Positions 1-7,557 of a DNA stretch of 14,890 nt are shown here, in pieces (positions within the stretch are counted from its first letter, which is position 1; every line of letters begins with the position of its first letter). The stretch is from M30B66 sp040882555 (GTDB lineage: Bacteria > Bacteroidota > Bacteroidia > M30B66), in contig JBBEBC010000129.1 in NCBI GenBank assembly GCA_040882555.1, positions 1 to 14,890 on the forward strand, given 5' to 3'. The notes under the pieces are model-generated. The model saw only the letters and a program-made list of their open reading frames with translations. It was not told the origin of the DNA and searched no databases. The position numbers were made by a program, and so were the translations under genes.

Positions 1-3000
1 AGTTTTACTGTTCCTCCAAATGTCTGTGCCGGACAGCCTGCTAATTTTGCTTATACAGGAGGGGTTACTGGAACAGGAAGTTGGACATTTACCGGTGGAA
101 CTCCTTCAACAGCAAACGGACTCGGGCCGCAATCTGCTTCATGGAACACGCCTGGAACCTATAATGTTAGTTTAACTGTAACGCCGGGTTCAGGTCTATG
201 CGCTCCAGGTTCATTGACTCAAAGCATAAATGTTGTTGCGCCGCCTAATTCGGCATTTAATCTTCCTGCAAGTGTTTGTATGGGAAATAGCGCAGCGGTA
301 AGTTTTGCAGGTTCTGCGCCTCCGGGTTCAATATATAGTTGGAATTTCGGTGCTGGAGCTAGTCCTGCAACTGCTTCAACTGTTGGTCCACACAATGTTT
401 CTTGGTCCACAACAGGAACTAAGACTGTTAGCCTCACATTAACAACAGGAGCTTGTTCTTCTACAACAACTCATACTATTAATGTTAGCAACGCACCTAC
501 CTCTAATTTTACTTTAAGTCCTACTACTGTTTGTGTAGGCAGCAACAGTACAGCAACATTTACGGGTGCAGCAGCACCTGGGGCGACTTTCGCTTGGAAT
601 TTTGGTGCTGGTGCTAGTCCAGCCACAGCCAATACCGTAGGGCCTCACACAATTTCATGGTCGAGTGCCGGATCAAAAAATATTACTCTCACTGTTTCAG
701 CCGGTGGTTGTAGCTCTCCAGTTACTACCCAAACGGTGAATGTGAACTCAATACCAACAGCAAGTTTCGTTCTTCCAGCGAGTGTTTGTATTAGTGCAAA
801 TGCAAGCATATCTTATAACGGAGCGGCACCAGCACCACCTGCTGCAACTTATAATTGGAATGTTGGAGGCGGAACTCCTGCACCTGGAAATGTTCAAGGA
901 CCATTTGGTGTAAGCTGGTCGACAGCTGGAGCTAAGAATGTTACTTTAACCGTTTCTCAAAATGGTTGTACTTCAGCACCGGTTTCACAAAGTATAACGG
1001 TTAATGCCTTGCCATCTGTTTCAATTACATCTTCCAGCTCAAACGTTTGTTTAGGAAGCAATGTGAATTATTCCATTGTTGGCGGTCCAATGGCTCCAGG
1101 TACAACGTATAACTGGAATTTTGGAGCAGGAGCCACACCTGCAACTTCCACATTAGCTACTCCTCCTGCAGTTTCATACTCCAGCGCTGGAGTTAAAACA
1201 GCTACACTTACTGTTGTTAGTGGAGGATGTACCTCTGCTCCTGCAAGTGTAAATATTTCTGTAATTAGTCCGCCACCAGCTGTTATTTCAGCACCAGCTA
1301 CGGCTTGTTTAGGCTCAACAGTGAGCATTTCGGCTACTGGTCCATTTACAGGTGGTACTACCTTTAACTGGAACTTCGGTTCTGGAACAATTGCAAGCGG
1401 CTCGGGAGCAGGACCATATCAGGTTTCATGGGCTTCGGCAGGAAATCAAACTATTTCATTAACCGTAACTTCAGGAGTCTGTTCTGCATCAACCTCTTTT
1501 GTTATTGATGTAAGATCGGGACCAACTGCTAGTTTCAATGCGCCATCTCCGATCTGTCAGGGAAGTTCATCTATTATAACCTATACAGGAACTGGAGTTG
1601 CTGGCGATACCTACAATTGGAACTTTGGTACTGGAGCTACTCCTGCCACAGCAACAGGAATTGGACCTCATTCAGTTACTTGGTCAAGTGCCGGATCTAA
1701 GACTATTTCATTGAACATGATCAGTGGTGGATGTACTTTGCCCGTCGTTTCTCAAACTGTAACTGTAAATGCAGCTCCTATTGCTTCGTTTACAGCTCCA
1801 ACTCCTGTATGTTCAGGAAATGCATCTATCGTAACATTTACGGGAACTCCAGCTGCCGGAGCTTCATACTCTTGGAATTTTGGTTCAGGAGCTAGTCCTG
1901 CAACGGCTACTGGCATCGGACCTCATAGCGTAACATGGGCAAATGCTGGTAATTCTACTGTTTCATTAACAATGACAAACGGTGGCTGCTCTTCAGTTGT
2001 AACTCAAAATGTAACTGTTAATTCAGGAGCTCCCGCAGTAATAACTGCACCAAGCATAACTGGAAATGGCGTTGCTGTTTCCATCGGGCTAAGCGGTCCA
2101 GCTCAAGTTGGAGCCGCATACAGTTGGAATTTTGGCGCTAATGCTAGTCCTGGAACAGCAACGGGCGCAGGACCACATTCTGTTACTTATTCAGCTACCG
2201 GGACTTCTACGATCTCTTTAAGTACAACATTAAATGGATGTACCAATACGGCAACAGCTTCAATAGCTATTGTAAATGCAGCAACATCAACCTTTACTGC
2301 TACACCAACGGTTTGTGCTGGAAGCAATGCTTTAATTACTTATTCTGGTAACGCGAGCCCGGCTGCAAGTTATACTTGGAATTTCGGCGGTGGCACTGCT
2401 ACTCCTGCAACAGGACAAGGTCCACATAATGTCACTTGGACAACCGCCGGATCAAAAACAATAACCTTAACTGTAACCGAAGGAGGATTTACATCCACTC
2501 AAAGTACACAAACGGTTGTGGTAAATCCAACGCCAACATCTTCATTTAGCCTTCCTGCTAATGCATGTTTAGGCGCACCCGTATCAGTTTCATATACTGG
2601 AAATGCAAATGTTGGGGCACTTTATGCATGGAACTTTGGTTCTGGAGCGAGTCCCGCAACAGCCATGGGTCAAGGACCTCATTCAGTAAGCTATTCCACC
2701 GGAGGTGCAAAAAGTGTAACACTTCAAGTTATTCAAAGCGGATGTAGTTCAACTACAACATCAAATTCCATTAATATTATTTCCGTAACGGCTCAGGATT
2801 TTAACTTACCTGGTTCAGCTTGCGAAAATGGGACTGTTTCTGTTAGCTTAATTGGAGCAACACAACCGGTTGTTTCTTATGCTTGGAATTTTGGACTAAA
2901 TGCCAATCCTGCAACGGCAGTAGGAGCAGGGCCACATAACGTATTCTATACCAATAGCGGCAGTAAAACTGTTAGTCTTATCACTTCTTCTGGGGCATGT

Positions 3001-5571
3001 TCAGCGCCAGCTATCACTCATTCAATAAACATAGTATCACCTCCAACTTCTAGCTTTACGGTAAGTAATCCAGTTTGTGAAGGTGATTTAGTTGTTGCCA
3101 CTTATAATGGAAATGCTGGCGCAGGAGCAAATTTCACTTGGACTTACCCTTCAGGAACTCTTGTATCGGGATCAGGTCCTGGGCCATTAGAAATTCTATT
3201 TCCGTCTGCAGGTAGTTATAGTATTAACCTAACGGTTGATGAAAATACATGTTTATCGGCTCTTTCAACTCAAAATGTAAGTATTGAATCAGCACCTGTA
3301 TTTACTATTTCTTCGCCTTCTTTTGCTGGTGAGAATGCTCCTGTTTCGATAACATATTCGGGCGATACACCAGTTGGTGCAACATACACTTGGGATTTCG
3401 ATGGTGCCACCATCATCTCCGGTTCTGGATCAGGTCCTTATCAAGTTTCATGGGCAGTTGCAGGAATTTATACTATTTCCTGTTCGGTTACAAATGGCGT
3501 TTGTCCTCCGGTAACCCAAAGTACAAATACAGAAGTTCTATTAAATGCTTTAGCAACATTTACTGCCGATTCACCAGTTTGTGAGTCAGAAATTTCTACA
3601 GTTACTTTCACTGGAACGACTCTGGCGAGTGCTACTTTTGCCTGGGATTTTGACGGAGGAAATATTGTTTCAGGTAGTGCTTCTGGACCTTTTGAAATTA
3701 CTTGGAATTCTCCGGGAGTGAAAAATATTAGTTTGGTAGTTACCCAAATGGGAATTGCTTCACCAGCTATGACTCAACAAGTACTTGTTAATCAAATTCC
3801 TACCGCATTATTTGTTAGCCCAACAGCATTATGCTCTGGTCAGGAATCGACATTTATTTATACTGGAAATGCTACCGGAAATGCAACGTATTCTTGGGAT
3901 TTTGGCTCTGGAACATTAATTACTTCCGTTTCTGGAAGTACGTATGATGTAAGTTTTCCTAGCGAAGGATCTGAAAATATCACGCTTCAGGTAACAGAAA
4001 ACGGCTGTGTTTCTTCAGTTGAAAGCGTTCAATTATTTGTTCAATCACCGCCATCTGCAACTTTTACAGCTACTCCATCCGCCTGTGAAGGCGAGATTAT
4101 AAATGTAACCTATACAGGAGGTGCTGACCCTACAGCCTCATTTAATTGGGATTTCGACGCTGGAAGTATCATAAGTGGCTCAGGACAAGGTCCTTTCGAA
4201 ATTGAATATCCTGCCGCAGGCATGCAAAATATTAGTCTTGAAACTGCTTATGGTGGATGCACTTCGCAATTGGAGATAAATCAAGTAAACATTAATCCAA
4301 TTCCTACAGCCACATTTGATATAGTAGGAAATACCTGTGCGGGCGATACTGTGAATGTTGTTTACACTGGAAATGCTGGTCTCGGAGCGACTTATGTTTG
4401 GGATTTTGAAGCTTTAATATATTATAGTGGGAACGAGCAAGGTCCTTATCAAGCAGTATTTCCTGGTTATGGAACGTATCCAATAGGACTTTACATAACT
4501 GATAATGGCTGCACTTCGGATGTGGAAGTAGTGAGTGCTACATTTGAGCCTTCGCCAACAGCTACATTTACCTTAACTGATACAGTATTTACTGACCAGA
4601 ATGCATTTGCTACTTTCACAGGAAATGCTCCTACAGGAACTATTACCTCGTGGGATTATGCTGGTGCAGCGCTTGTTTCGGGAAGTCCCGAAGATGAATT
4701 AATTCTAACTTATTCGGCCGAAGGAACTTATAATGTAACTCTTGAGATGAGTTTAGGCGCTTGCGTCGATGGTCCTGTTACAGAGCAAATTGTAGTATTA
4801 CCAATGCCTGGTTCAGAGTTTTCTGTTTCACAGGATACCATTTGTGCAGGAACAGCCTTATTTGTTACCTATGACGGTATTGGGACTTCTCAAGCACAGT
4901 ATAACTGGGATTTTGATGGAGCAAACATAGCTTCGGGAACAGGTTCAGGTCCCTATCAATTGGATTGGTCCACCGAAGGTGTAAAAACCATAACACTATC
5001 TGTAACTGTTGCAGGAATTACAACCACAACCACAGAACTTTGGGTAAATGTGATTGCAGTGCCAGTAGCTGATTTTTCTATCGTTGAAGAACTTTGCGTT
5101 GGAGATACTCTTCAGGCAACCTATTCTGCTATCACGACACTTAATGCTCAGTTTAGTTGGGATAGCGATAATGCCGATTTTGAAGATTTTGTTGATAATG
5201 CGAATCCTTTGTTTGCTTGGACAAACCCAGGACAAAAAACTGTTGTTTTAAGTATTGCTGATGCGATGTGTATTTCAACTCCGGTAATGCATACAGTGAT
5301 GGTTCATGATATACCACAGGCGAGTTTTGATATGCCTGATTATGCTTGTCGCTATTCTGAAGCTGAAGTTCTTTATACAGGAACTGCTTCACAAACGGCA
5401 GCTTTTAACTGGGATTTCGGAACAGCAGAAGTCATTGATGGCTCAGGTGCAGGACCAATTTCTTTGCTCTGGAATGAACCCGGAAATGTTGAGGTAACAC
5501 TTCAAGTCACTGAAAATGGTTGCAGTTCAGAAGTTTATTCAGAAACACTATTTGTCAGAGAACTACCAATT
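1..5571 (+). repeat. Array of 22 PKD-like repeats, about 252 bp each, in the giant protein
   Basis: Repeat starts used here include 250 (repeat 2), 2038 (9), 2287 (10), 2539 (11), 3049 (13), 3301 (14), 3553 (15), 3805 (16), 4561 (19), 4813 (20) and 5068 (21). Repeats 2-12 mostly have a W-N-F-G core followed by a Pro-Ala-Thr-rich insert and GPH. Repeats 13-22 mostly have W-D-F followed by an S-G-S-G-type insert and GP. Synonymous codons differ widely between repeats of similar protein sequence, so these are not recent DNA duplications. The array is interrupted at 5572 by a different Ig-like domain. Confidence 0.9.
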
Positions 5572-6843
5572 GCTAATGCAGGTGAGGATTTTATGCTATG
5601 TTCAAGTGATACAGTTGCACTTCAAGCCCTCAATGTTGCAGGTTATTCGTTTACTTGGTTTCCAGCAGCAGGCTTGAGCTCAGATACAGTGGCTTCACCC
5701 GATTTAAGTTTAAGCGGAATCCATAATTATATTGAAGAATTTGAGTATCAGCTTCAGGTTAGTGATTCATACTGTTTAAATTCTGATACCCTCATTGTTT
5801 CACTTGCTCCAATGCCAAGAGCATCATTTGTAGTGCCTGAAGATCAATGCTTTGAAGGTAATTCATTTGATTTTGTAAATGATGGAGCCTTTACTGAGGA
5901 TGCTACATTTAACTGGAATCTTGGTCCGCACGCTTATACACATTCACCTTCTGAAGAGCATCAGATGGATGTTGAATTTGATGTAGAAGGAGCGCAAATA
6001 ATAAGTTTAGTAATAAGTCAATATGGTTGTGTGAGTGATGTCTTTTTTGATTCAGTTCAAGTGAATCCGCATCCGATGGCTACTTTCGATATTGATGGAG
6101 TTAAAGGTTGCGTTCCATTAGAAAGTTCATTTATGCCGATTCCCGAGGGAGATGGATCAAATTACTCTTACAGCTGGAATTTTGGTGATGGAGAAAGCTC
6201 TAATGCAAATGCGCCAATTCACACGTATTTGGAAAGTGGTTACATGACTGTTTCTATGGTTGTTAGTAATCAATTTGGGTGTAGTGCTGAGGTAGTTGAA
6301 ACTAGTGCTGTACAAGTTCTAGAACAACCAGTAGCAGGTTTCAGAACTCAACCAGAAACAATCTTTATCGGGGCTGATGATATGGAACTTATTTCCTTGG
6401 CCGAGAATGCTCAATTCAGTTATTATATAATTGAAGGGGATACAATTTTAGGCTTCACAAGTACCTATTCTTTCGATGAGGAAGGAGTGTATGAAATTAC
6501 TCAAGTAGTTGTAAATGCTGCAGGATGTACAGATCAAATTACTCATTCTGTTGTAGTTGAGTATGGTACTGAATATTATGTGCCTTCGGCCTTTAGTCCG
6601 AATAACGATGGAAATAATGAAGCATTTTTAGTAGTAGGTAATGATATAAAGCAATTTAGCCTTAGAGTTTTTGATCGTTGGGGAGGAGAGATTTTCTTTA
6701 GTGAGGACATAAATCAAGGCTGGAATGGTTTAACACAAAGTAATGAACCAATGCCCGAAGGAGTTTATGTTTATCGTTTAGAGATGCGCAGTAAGACGAA
6801 TCGCGATATTGTAAAAAGTGGACAAGTTACATTGTTGAGATAA
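1..6843 (+). CDS. Giant PKD-like repeat surface protein with type B T9SS sorting domain (5' partial)
   Basis: The reading frame is open from base 1, so the first Met (codon at 214) is internal and the true start and signal peptide lie left of the window. The visible 2280 residues contain 22 tandem PKD-like repeats of about 84 residues (residues 1-1857), an Ig-like domain starting ANAGED (1858-1940), three further PKD-type repeats (1941-2191) and a C-terminal sorting domain (2192-2280). Repeats share a first Cys (x-C-x-G), a Y-x-W-[ND]-F core, G-P-[HY] and a late G-x-C. Only the repeat starting at 6079 has the canonical PKD core WNFGDG with HTY. From family knowledge, such proteins are exported through the type IX system and act as adhesins or extracellular scaffolds in Bacteroidota; the exact ligand cannot be read from sequence. 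The gene is intact to its TAA, with no frameshift. It converges on the minus-strand tRNA and operon. Confidence 0.93.
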   Translation, partial: SFTVPPNVCAGQPANFAYTGGVTGTGSWTFTGGTPSTANGLGPQSASWNTPGTYNVSLTVTPGSGLCAPGSLTQSINVVAPPNSAFNLPASVCMGNSAAVSFAGSAPPGSIYSWNFGAGASPATASTVGPHNVSWSTTGTKTVSLTLTTGACSSTTTHTINVSNAPTSNFTLSPTTVCVGSNSTATFTGAAAPGATFAWNFGAGASPATANTVGPHTISWSSAGSKNITLTVSAGGCSSPVTTQTVNVNSIPTASFVLPASVCISANASISYNGAAPAPPAATYNWNVGGGTPAPGNVQGPFGVSWSTAGAKNVTLTVSQNGCTSAPVSQSITVNALPSVSITSSSSNVCLGSNVNYSIVGGPMAPGTTYNWNFGAGATPATSTLATPPAVSYSSAGVKTATLTVVSGGCTSAPASVNISVISPPPAVISAPATACLGSTVSISATGPFTGGTTFNWNFGSGTIASGSGAGPYQVSWASAGNQTISLTVTSGVCSASTSFVIDVRSGPTASFNAPSPICQGSSSIITYTGTGVAGDTYNWNFGTGATPATATGIGPHSVTWSSAGSKTISLNMISGGCTLPVVSQTVTVNAAPIASFTAPTPVCSGNASIVTFTGTPAAGASYSWNFGSGASPATATGIGPHSVTWANAGNSTVSLTMTNGGCSSVVTQNVTVNSGAPAVITAPSITGNGVAVSIGLSGPAQVGAAYSWNFGANASPGTATGAGPHSVTYSATGTSTISLSTTLNGCTNTATASIAIVNAATSTFTATPTVCAGSNALITYSGNASPAASYTWNFGGGTATPATGQGPHNVTWTTAGSKTITLTVTEGGFTSTQSTQTVVVNPTPTSSFSLPANACLGAPVSVSYTGNANVGALYAWNFGSGASPATAMGQGPHSVSYSTGGAKSVTLQVIQSGCSSTTTSNSINIISVTAQDFNLPGSACENGTVSVSLIGATQPVVSYAWNFGLNANPATAVGAGPHNVFYTNSGSKTVSLITSSGACSAPAITHSINIVSPPTSSFTVSNPVCEGDLVVATYNGNAGAGANFTWTYPSGTLVSGSGPGPLEILFPSAGSYSINLTVDENTCLSALSTQNVSIESAPVFTISSPSFAGENAPVSITYSGDTPVGATYTWDFDGATIISGSGSGPYQVSWAVAGIYTISCSVTNGVCPPVTQSTNTEVLLNALATFTADSPVCESEISTVTFTGTTLASATFAWDFDGGNIVSGSASGPFEITWNSPGVKNISLVVTQMGIASPAMTQQVLVNQIPTALFVSPTALCSGQESTFIYTGNATGNATYSWDFGSGTLITSVSGSTYDVSFPSEGSENITLQVTENGCVSSVESVQLFVQSPPSATFTATPSACEGEIINVTYTGGADPTASFNWDFDAGSIISGSGQGPFEIEYPAAGMQNISLETAYGGCTSQLEINQVNINPIPTATFDIVGNTCAGDTVNVVYTGNAGLGATYVWDFEALIYYSGNEQGPYQAVFPGYGTYPIGLYITDNGCTSDVEVVSATFEPSPTATFTLTDTVFTDQNAFATFTGNAPTGTITSWDYAGAALVSGSPEDELILTYSAEGTYNVTLEMSLGACVDGPVTEQIVVLPMPGSEFSVSQDTICAGTALFVTYDGIGTSQAQYNWDFDGANIASGTGSGPYQLDWSTEGVKTITLSVTVAGITTTTTELWVNVIAVPVADFSIVEELCVGDTLQATYSAITTLNAQFSWDSDNADFEDFVDNANPLFAWTNPGQKTVVLSIADAMCISTPVMHTVMVHDIPQASFDMPDYACRYSEAEVLYTGTASQTAAFNWDFGTAEVIDGSGAGPISLLWNEPGNVEVTLQVTENGCSSEVYSETLFVRELPIANAGEDFMLCSSDTVALQALNVAGYSFTWFPAAGLSSDTVASPDLSLSGIHNYIEEFEYQLQVSDSYCLNSDTLIVSLAPMPRASFVVPEDQCFEGNSFDFVNDGAFTEDATFNWNLGPHAYTHSPSEEHQMDVEFDVEGAQIISLVISQYGCVSDVFFDSVQVNPHPMATFDIDGVKGCVPLESSFMPIPEGDGSNYSYSWNFGDGESSNANAPIHTYLESGYMTVSMVVSNQFGCSAEVVETSAVQVLEQPVAGFRTQPETIFIGADDMELISLAENAQFSYYIIEGDTILGFTSTYSFDEEGVYEITQVVVNAAGCTDQITHSVVVEYGTEYYVPSAFSPNNDGNNEAFLVVGNDIKQFSLRVFDRWGGEIFFSEDINQGWNGLTQSNEPMPEGVYVYRLEMRSKTNRDIVKSGQVTLLR
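6574..6840 (+). other. C-terminal type B (CHU_C / gliding-motility-associated) sorting domain of the giant repeat protein
   Basis: The last 89 residues contain the hallmarks of this domain in order: PSAFSPNNDGNNE, FDRWGG, GWNG, EGVYVYRLE and a terminal GQVTLLR. In Bacteroidota this domain directs substrates to the type IX secretion system, and type B domains are known to need a cognate PorP/SprF-family partner. It aligns motif by motif with the end of the minus-strand protein (10027-10287). Confidence 0.92.
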
Positions 6844-6948
6844 AAGGAGGAAACGTAAGAGGTTAAGGTTGAAATGGCAAAGAGGTCCCGACTACTATCC
6901 TGAGTGCGTCGAAACAGAAGAGTTATTATACGGAGTTTGTGCTCTGTT

Positions 6949-6972
6949 CTAAAAACTTTAGTTTGATTTTTT
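6949..6972 (+). terminator. Possible weak terminator of the giant repeat gene
   Basis: CTAAA and TTTAG form a 5-bp stem with a 3-nt loop (6949-6961), followed by TTTGA and six Ts (6967-6972). The stem is short and AT-rich, about 105 bases after the stop codon, so this is only a candidate. The hairpins in the 120-bp repeat further downstream look stronger. Confidence 0.25.
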
Positions 6973-7020
6973 GGGGCTTCCCGCGAGGCGTCATTCAACA
7001 TTTACCGTTCGTCAAGCTCA

Positions 7021-7092
7021 TGGCTTGGCTCTAGGTTTACTCGCGGTCGCGTGCTACGCGCTACATGGTAGCTAGCTACGCCCGCTAAGCCA
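7021..7092. repeat. Palindrome-rich cluster with nested inverted repeats
   Basis: Outer arms TGGCTTGGC (7021-7029) and GCTAAGCCA (7084-7092) are complementary with one G-T wobble. Inside are CGCGT-gct-ACGCG (7048-7060), GCTAC-atg-GTAGC (7060-7072) and the perfect 12-bp palindrome GTAGCTAGCTAC (7068-7079). It may be a REP-like dispersed element or a folded RNA; the sequence does not decide. Confidence 0.55.
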
Positions 7093-7149
7093 AATGGAGA
7101 TTTTGTTGCCCTTCGCTGAACCACCGTTTTGAGAGTTTCAAACACTTCC

Positions 7150-7185
7150 AAATCACCAATTCCTTCGGAATTAGTCGATTTTTTT
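7150..7185 (+). terminator. Terminator-like hairpin with T-tract, repeat copy 1
   Basis: AAATCACCAATTCC (7150-7163) pairs with 7167-7181 across a TTC loop, with one C-A mismatch and one bulged C. Seven Ts (7179-7185) follow, partly overlapping the outer stem. It is oriented to stop plus-strand transcription from the giant gene. The stem is AT-rich, so strength is uncertain. Confidence 0.4.
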
Positions 7186-7193
7186 ATATCTGC

Positions 7194-7293
7194 NNNNNNN
7201 NNNNNNNNNNNNNNNNNNNNNNNNNNNNNNNNNNNNNNNNNNNNNNNNNNNNNNNNNNNNNNNNNNNNNNNNNNNNNNNNNNNNNNNNNNNNN
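7194..7293. other. Assembly gap (100 Ns)
   Basis: Exactly 100 Ns, the conventional placeholder for a gap of unknown size. It falls inside the 120-bp tandem repeat. Comparison with the intact copy shows that 15 bases are missing if no whole unit was lost, or 15 plus a multiple of 120. Confidence 0.97.
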
Positions 7294-7354
7294 CGACAGG
7301 CTCAGTGTCGCTTGCTTTAGATTTTAACCTTTCTCTGCAATTACAAACACTTCC

Positions 7355-7390
7355 AAATCACCAATTCCTTCGGAATTAGTCGATTTTTTT
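7355..7390 (+). terminator. Terminator-like hairpin with T-tract, repeat copy 2
   Basis: Identical to the hairpin in copy 1: AAATCACCAATTCC (7355-7368), loop TTC, 3' arm from 7372 and seven Ts at 7384-7390. Confidence 0.4.
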
Positions 7391-7474
7391 ATATCTGCAT
7401 TCTCGCTCCACTTCGACAGGCTCAGTGTCGCTTGCTTTAGATTTTAACCTTTCTCTGCAATTACAAACTCTTCC

Positions 7475-7510
7475 AAATCTCCAATTCCTTGGGAATTGGA
7501 TTATTTTTTT
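7475..7510 (+). terminator. Terminator-like hairpin with T-tract, diverged repeat copy 3
   Basis: TCCAATTCC (7480-7488) and GGAATTGGA (7492-7500) form a perfect 9-bp stem with a TTG loop, followed by TTA and seven Ts (7504-7510). This is the best-paired of the three hairpins and the one nearest the convergent tRNA unit. Confidence 0.5.
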
Positions 7511-7557
7511 ATGCCTCCATAACTCGCTCAAACAAGTTTAGCTCGGTATGTAGTCAT

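Larger units (their letters stand above)
6844..7138. other. Intergenic region without a gene, containing inverted repeats
   Basis: No convincing coding frame is present. It begins with a run AAAGGAGG directly after the stop codon of the giant gene, but the nearest ATG (6874) opens only nine codons. It contains a weak AT-rich hairpin with a T-tract (6949-6972) and a GC-richer palindromic cluster (7021-7092). The composition differs from the flanking genes and looks like a dispersed non-coding repeat, which is an inference. Confidence 0.6.
7139..7510. repeat. 120-bp tandem repeat, at least three copies, interrupted by the N gap
   Basis: The 55 bases before the gap (7139-7193) are identical to 7344-7398, and the 55 bases after it (7294-7348) are identical to 7414-7468, which gives a period of exactly 120 bp. 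The last copy (from 7464) has diverged; weak similarity may continue to about 7550. Each unit contains an inverted repeat around AATTCC-TTC-GGAATT followed by seven Ts, and, where visible, CGACA-ggctcag-TGTCG. There are no open frames or CRISPR-like spacers. Confidence 0.93.

Noticed and set aside
214..216. ATG at 214 as the start of the giant repeat gene
   Set aside because: The frame is open to base 1 and bases 1-249 encode a full upstream repeat with both cysteines, so this Met is internal.
219..5497. Antisense and out-of-frame open frames across the giant repeat gene
   Set aside because: They are shadows of a low-stop repetitive coding sequence; their products show only reversed or shifted repeats and no family motifs.
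6771..7001. Minus-strand 76-codon frame across the end of the giant gene
   Set aside because: It overlaps the sorting-domain codons and the palindromic intergenic region, and has no recognisable motif.
7129..7320. Plus-strand frame across the N gap
   Set aside because: More than half of it is Ns and the rest is the non-coding 120-bp repeat; the apparent frame is an artefact.
7139..7510. The 120-bp tandem repeat as a CRISPR array
   Set aside because: Units are directly contiguous and identical along their length, with no unique spacers, and no cas genes are nearby.
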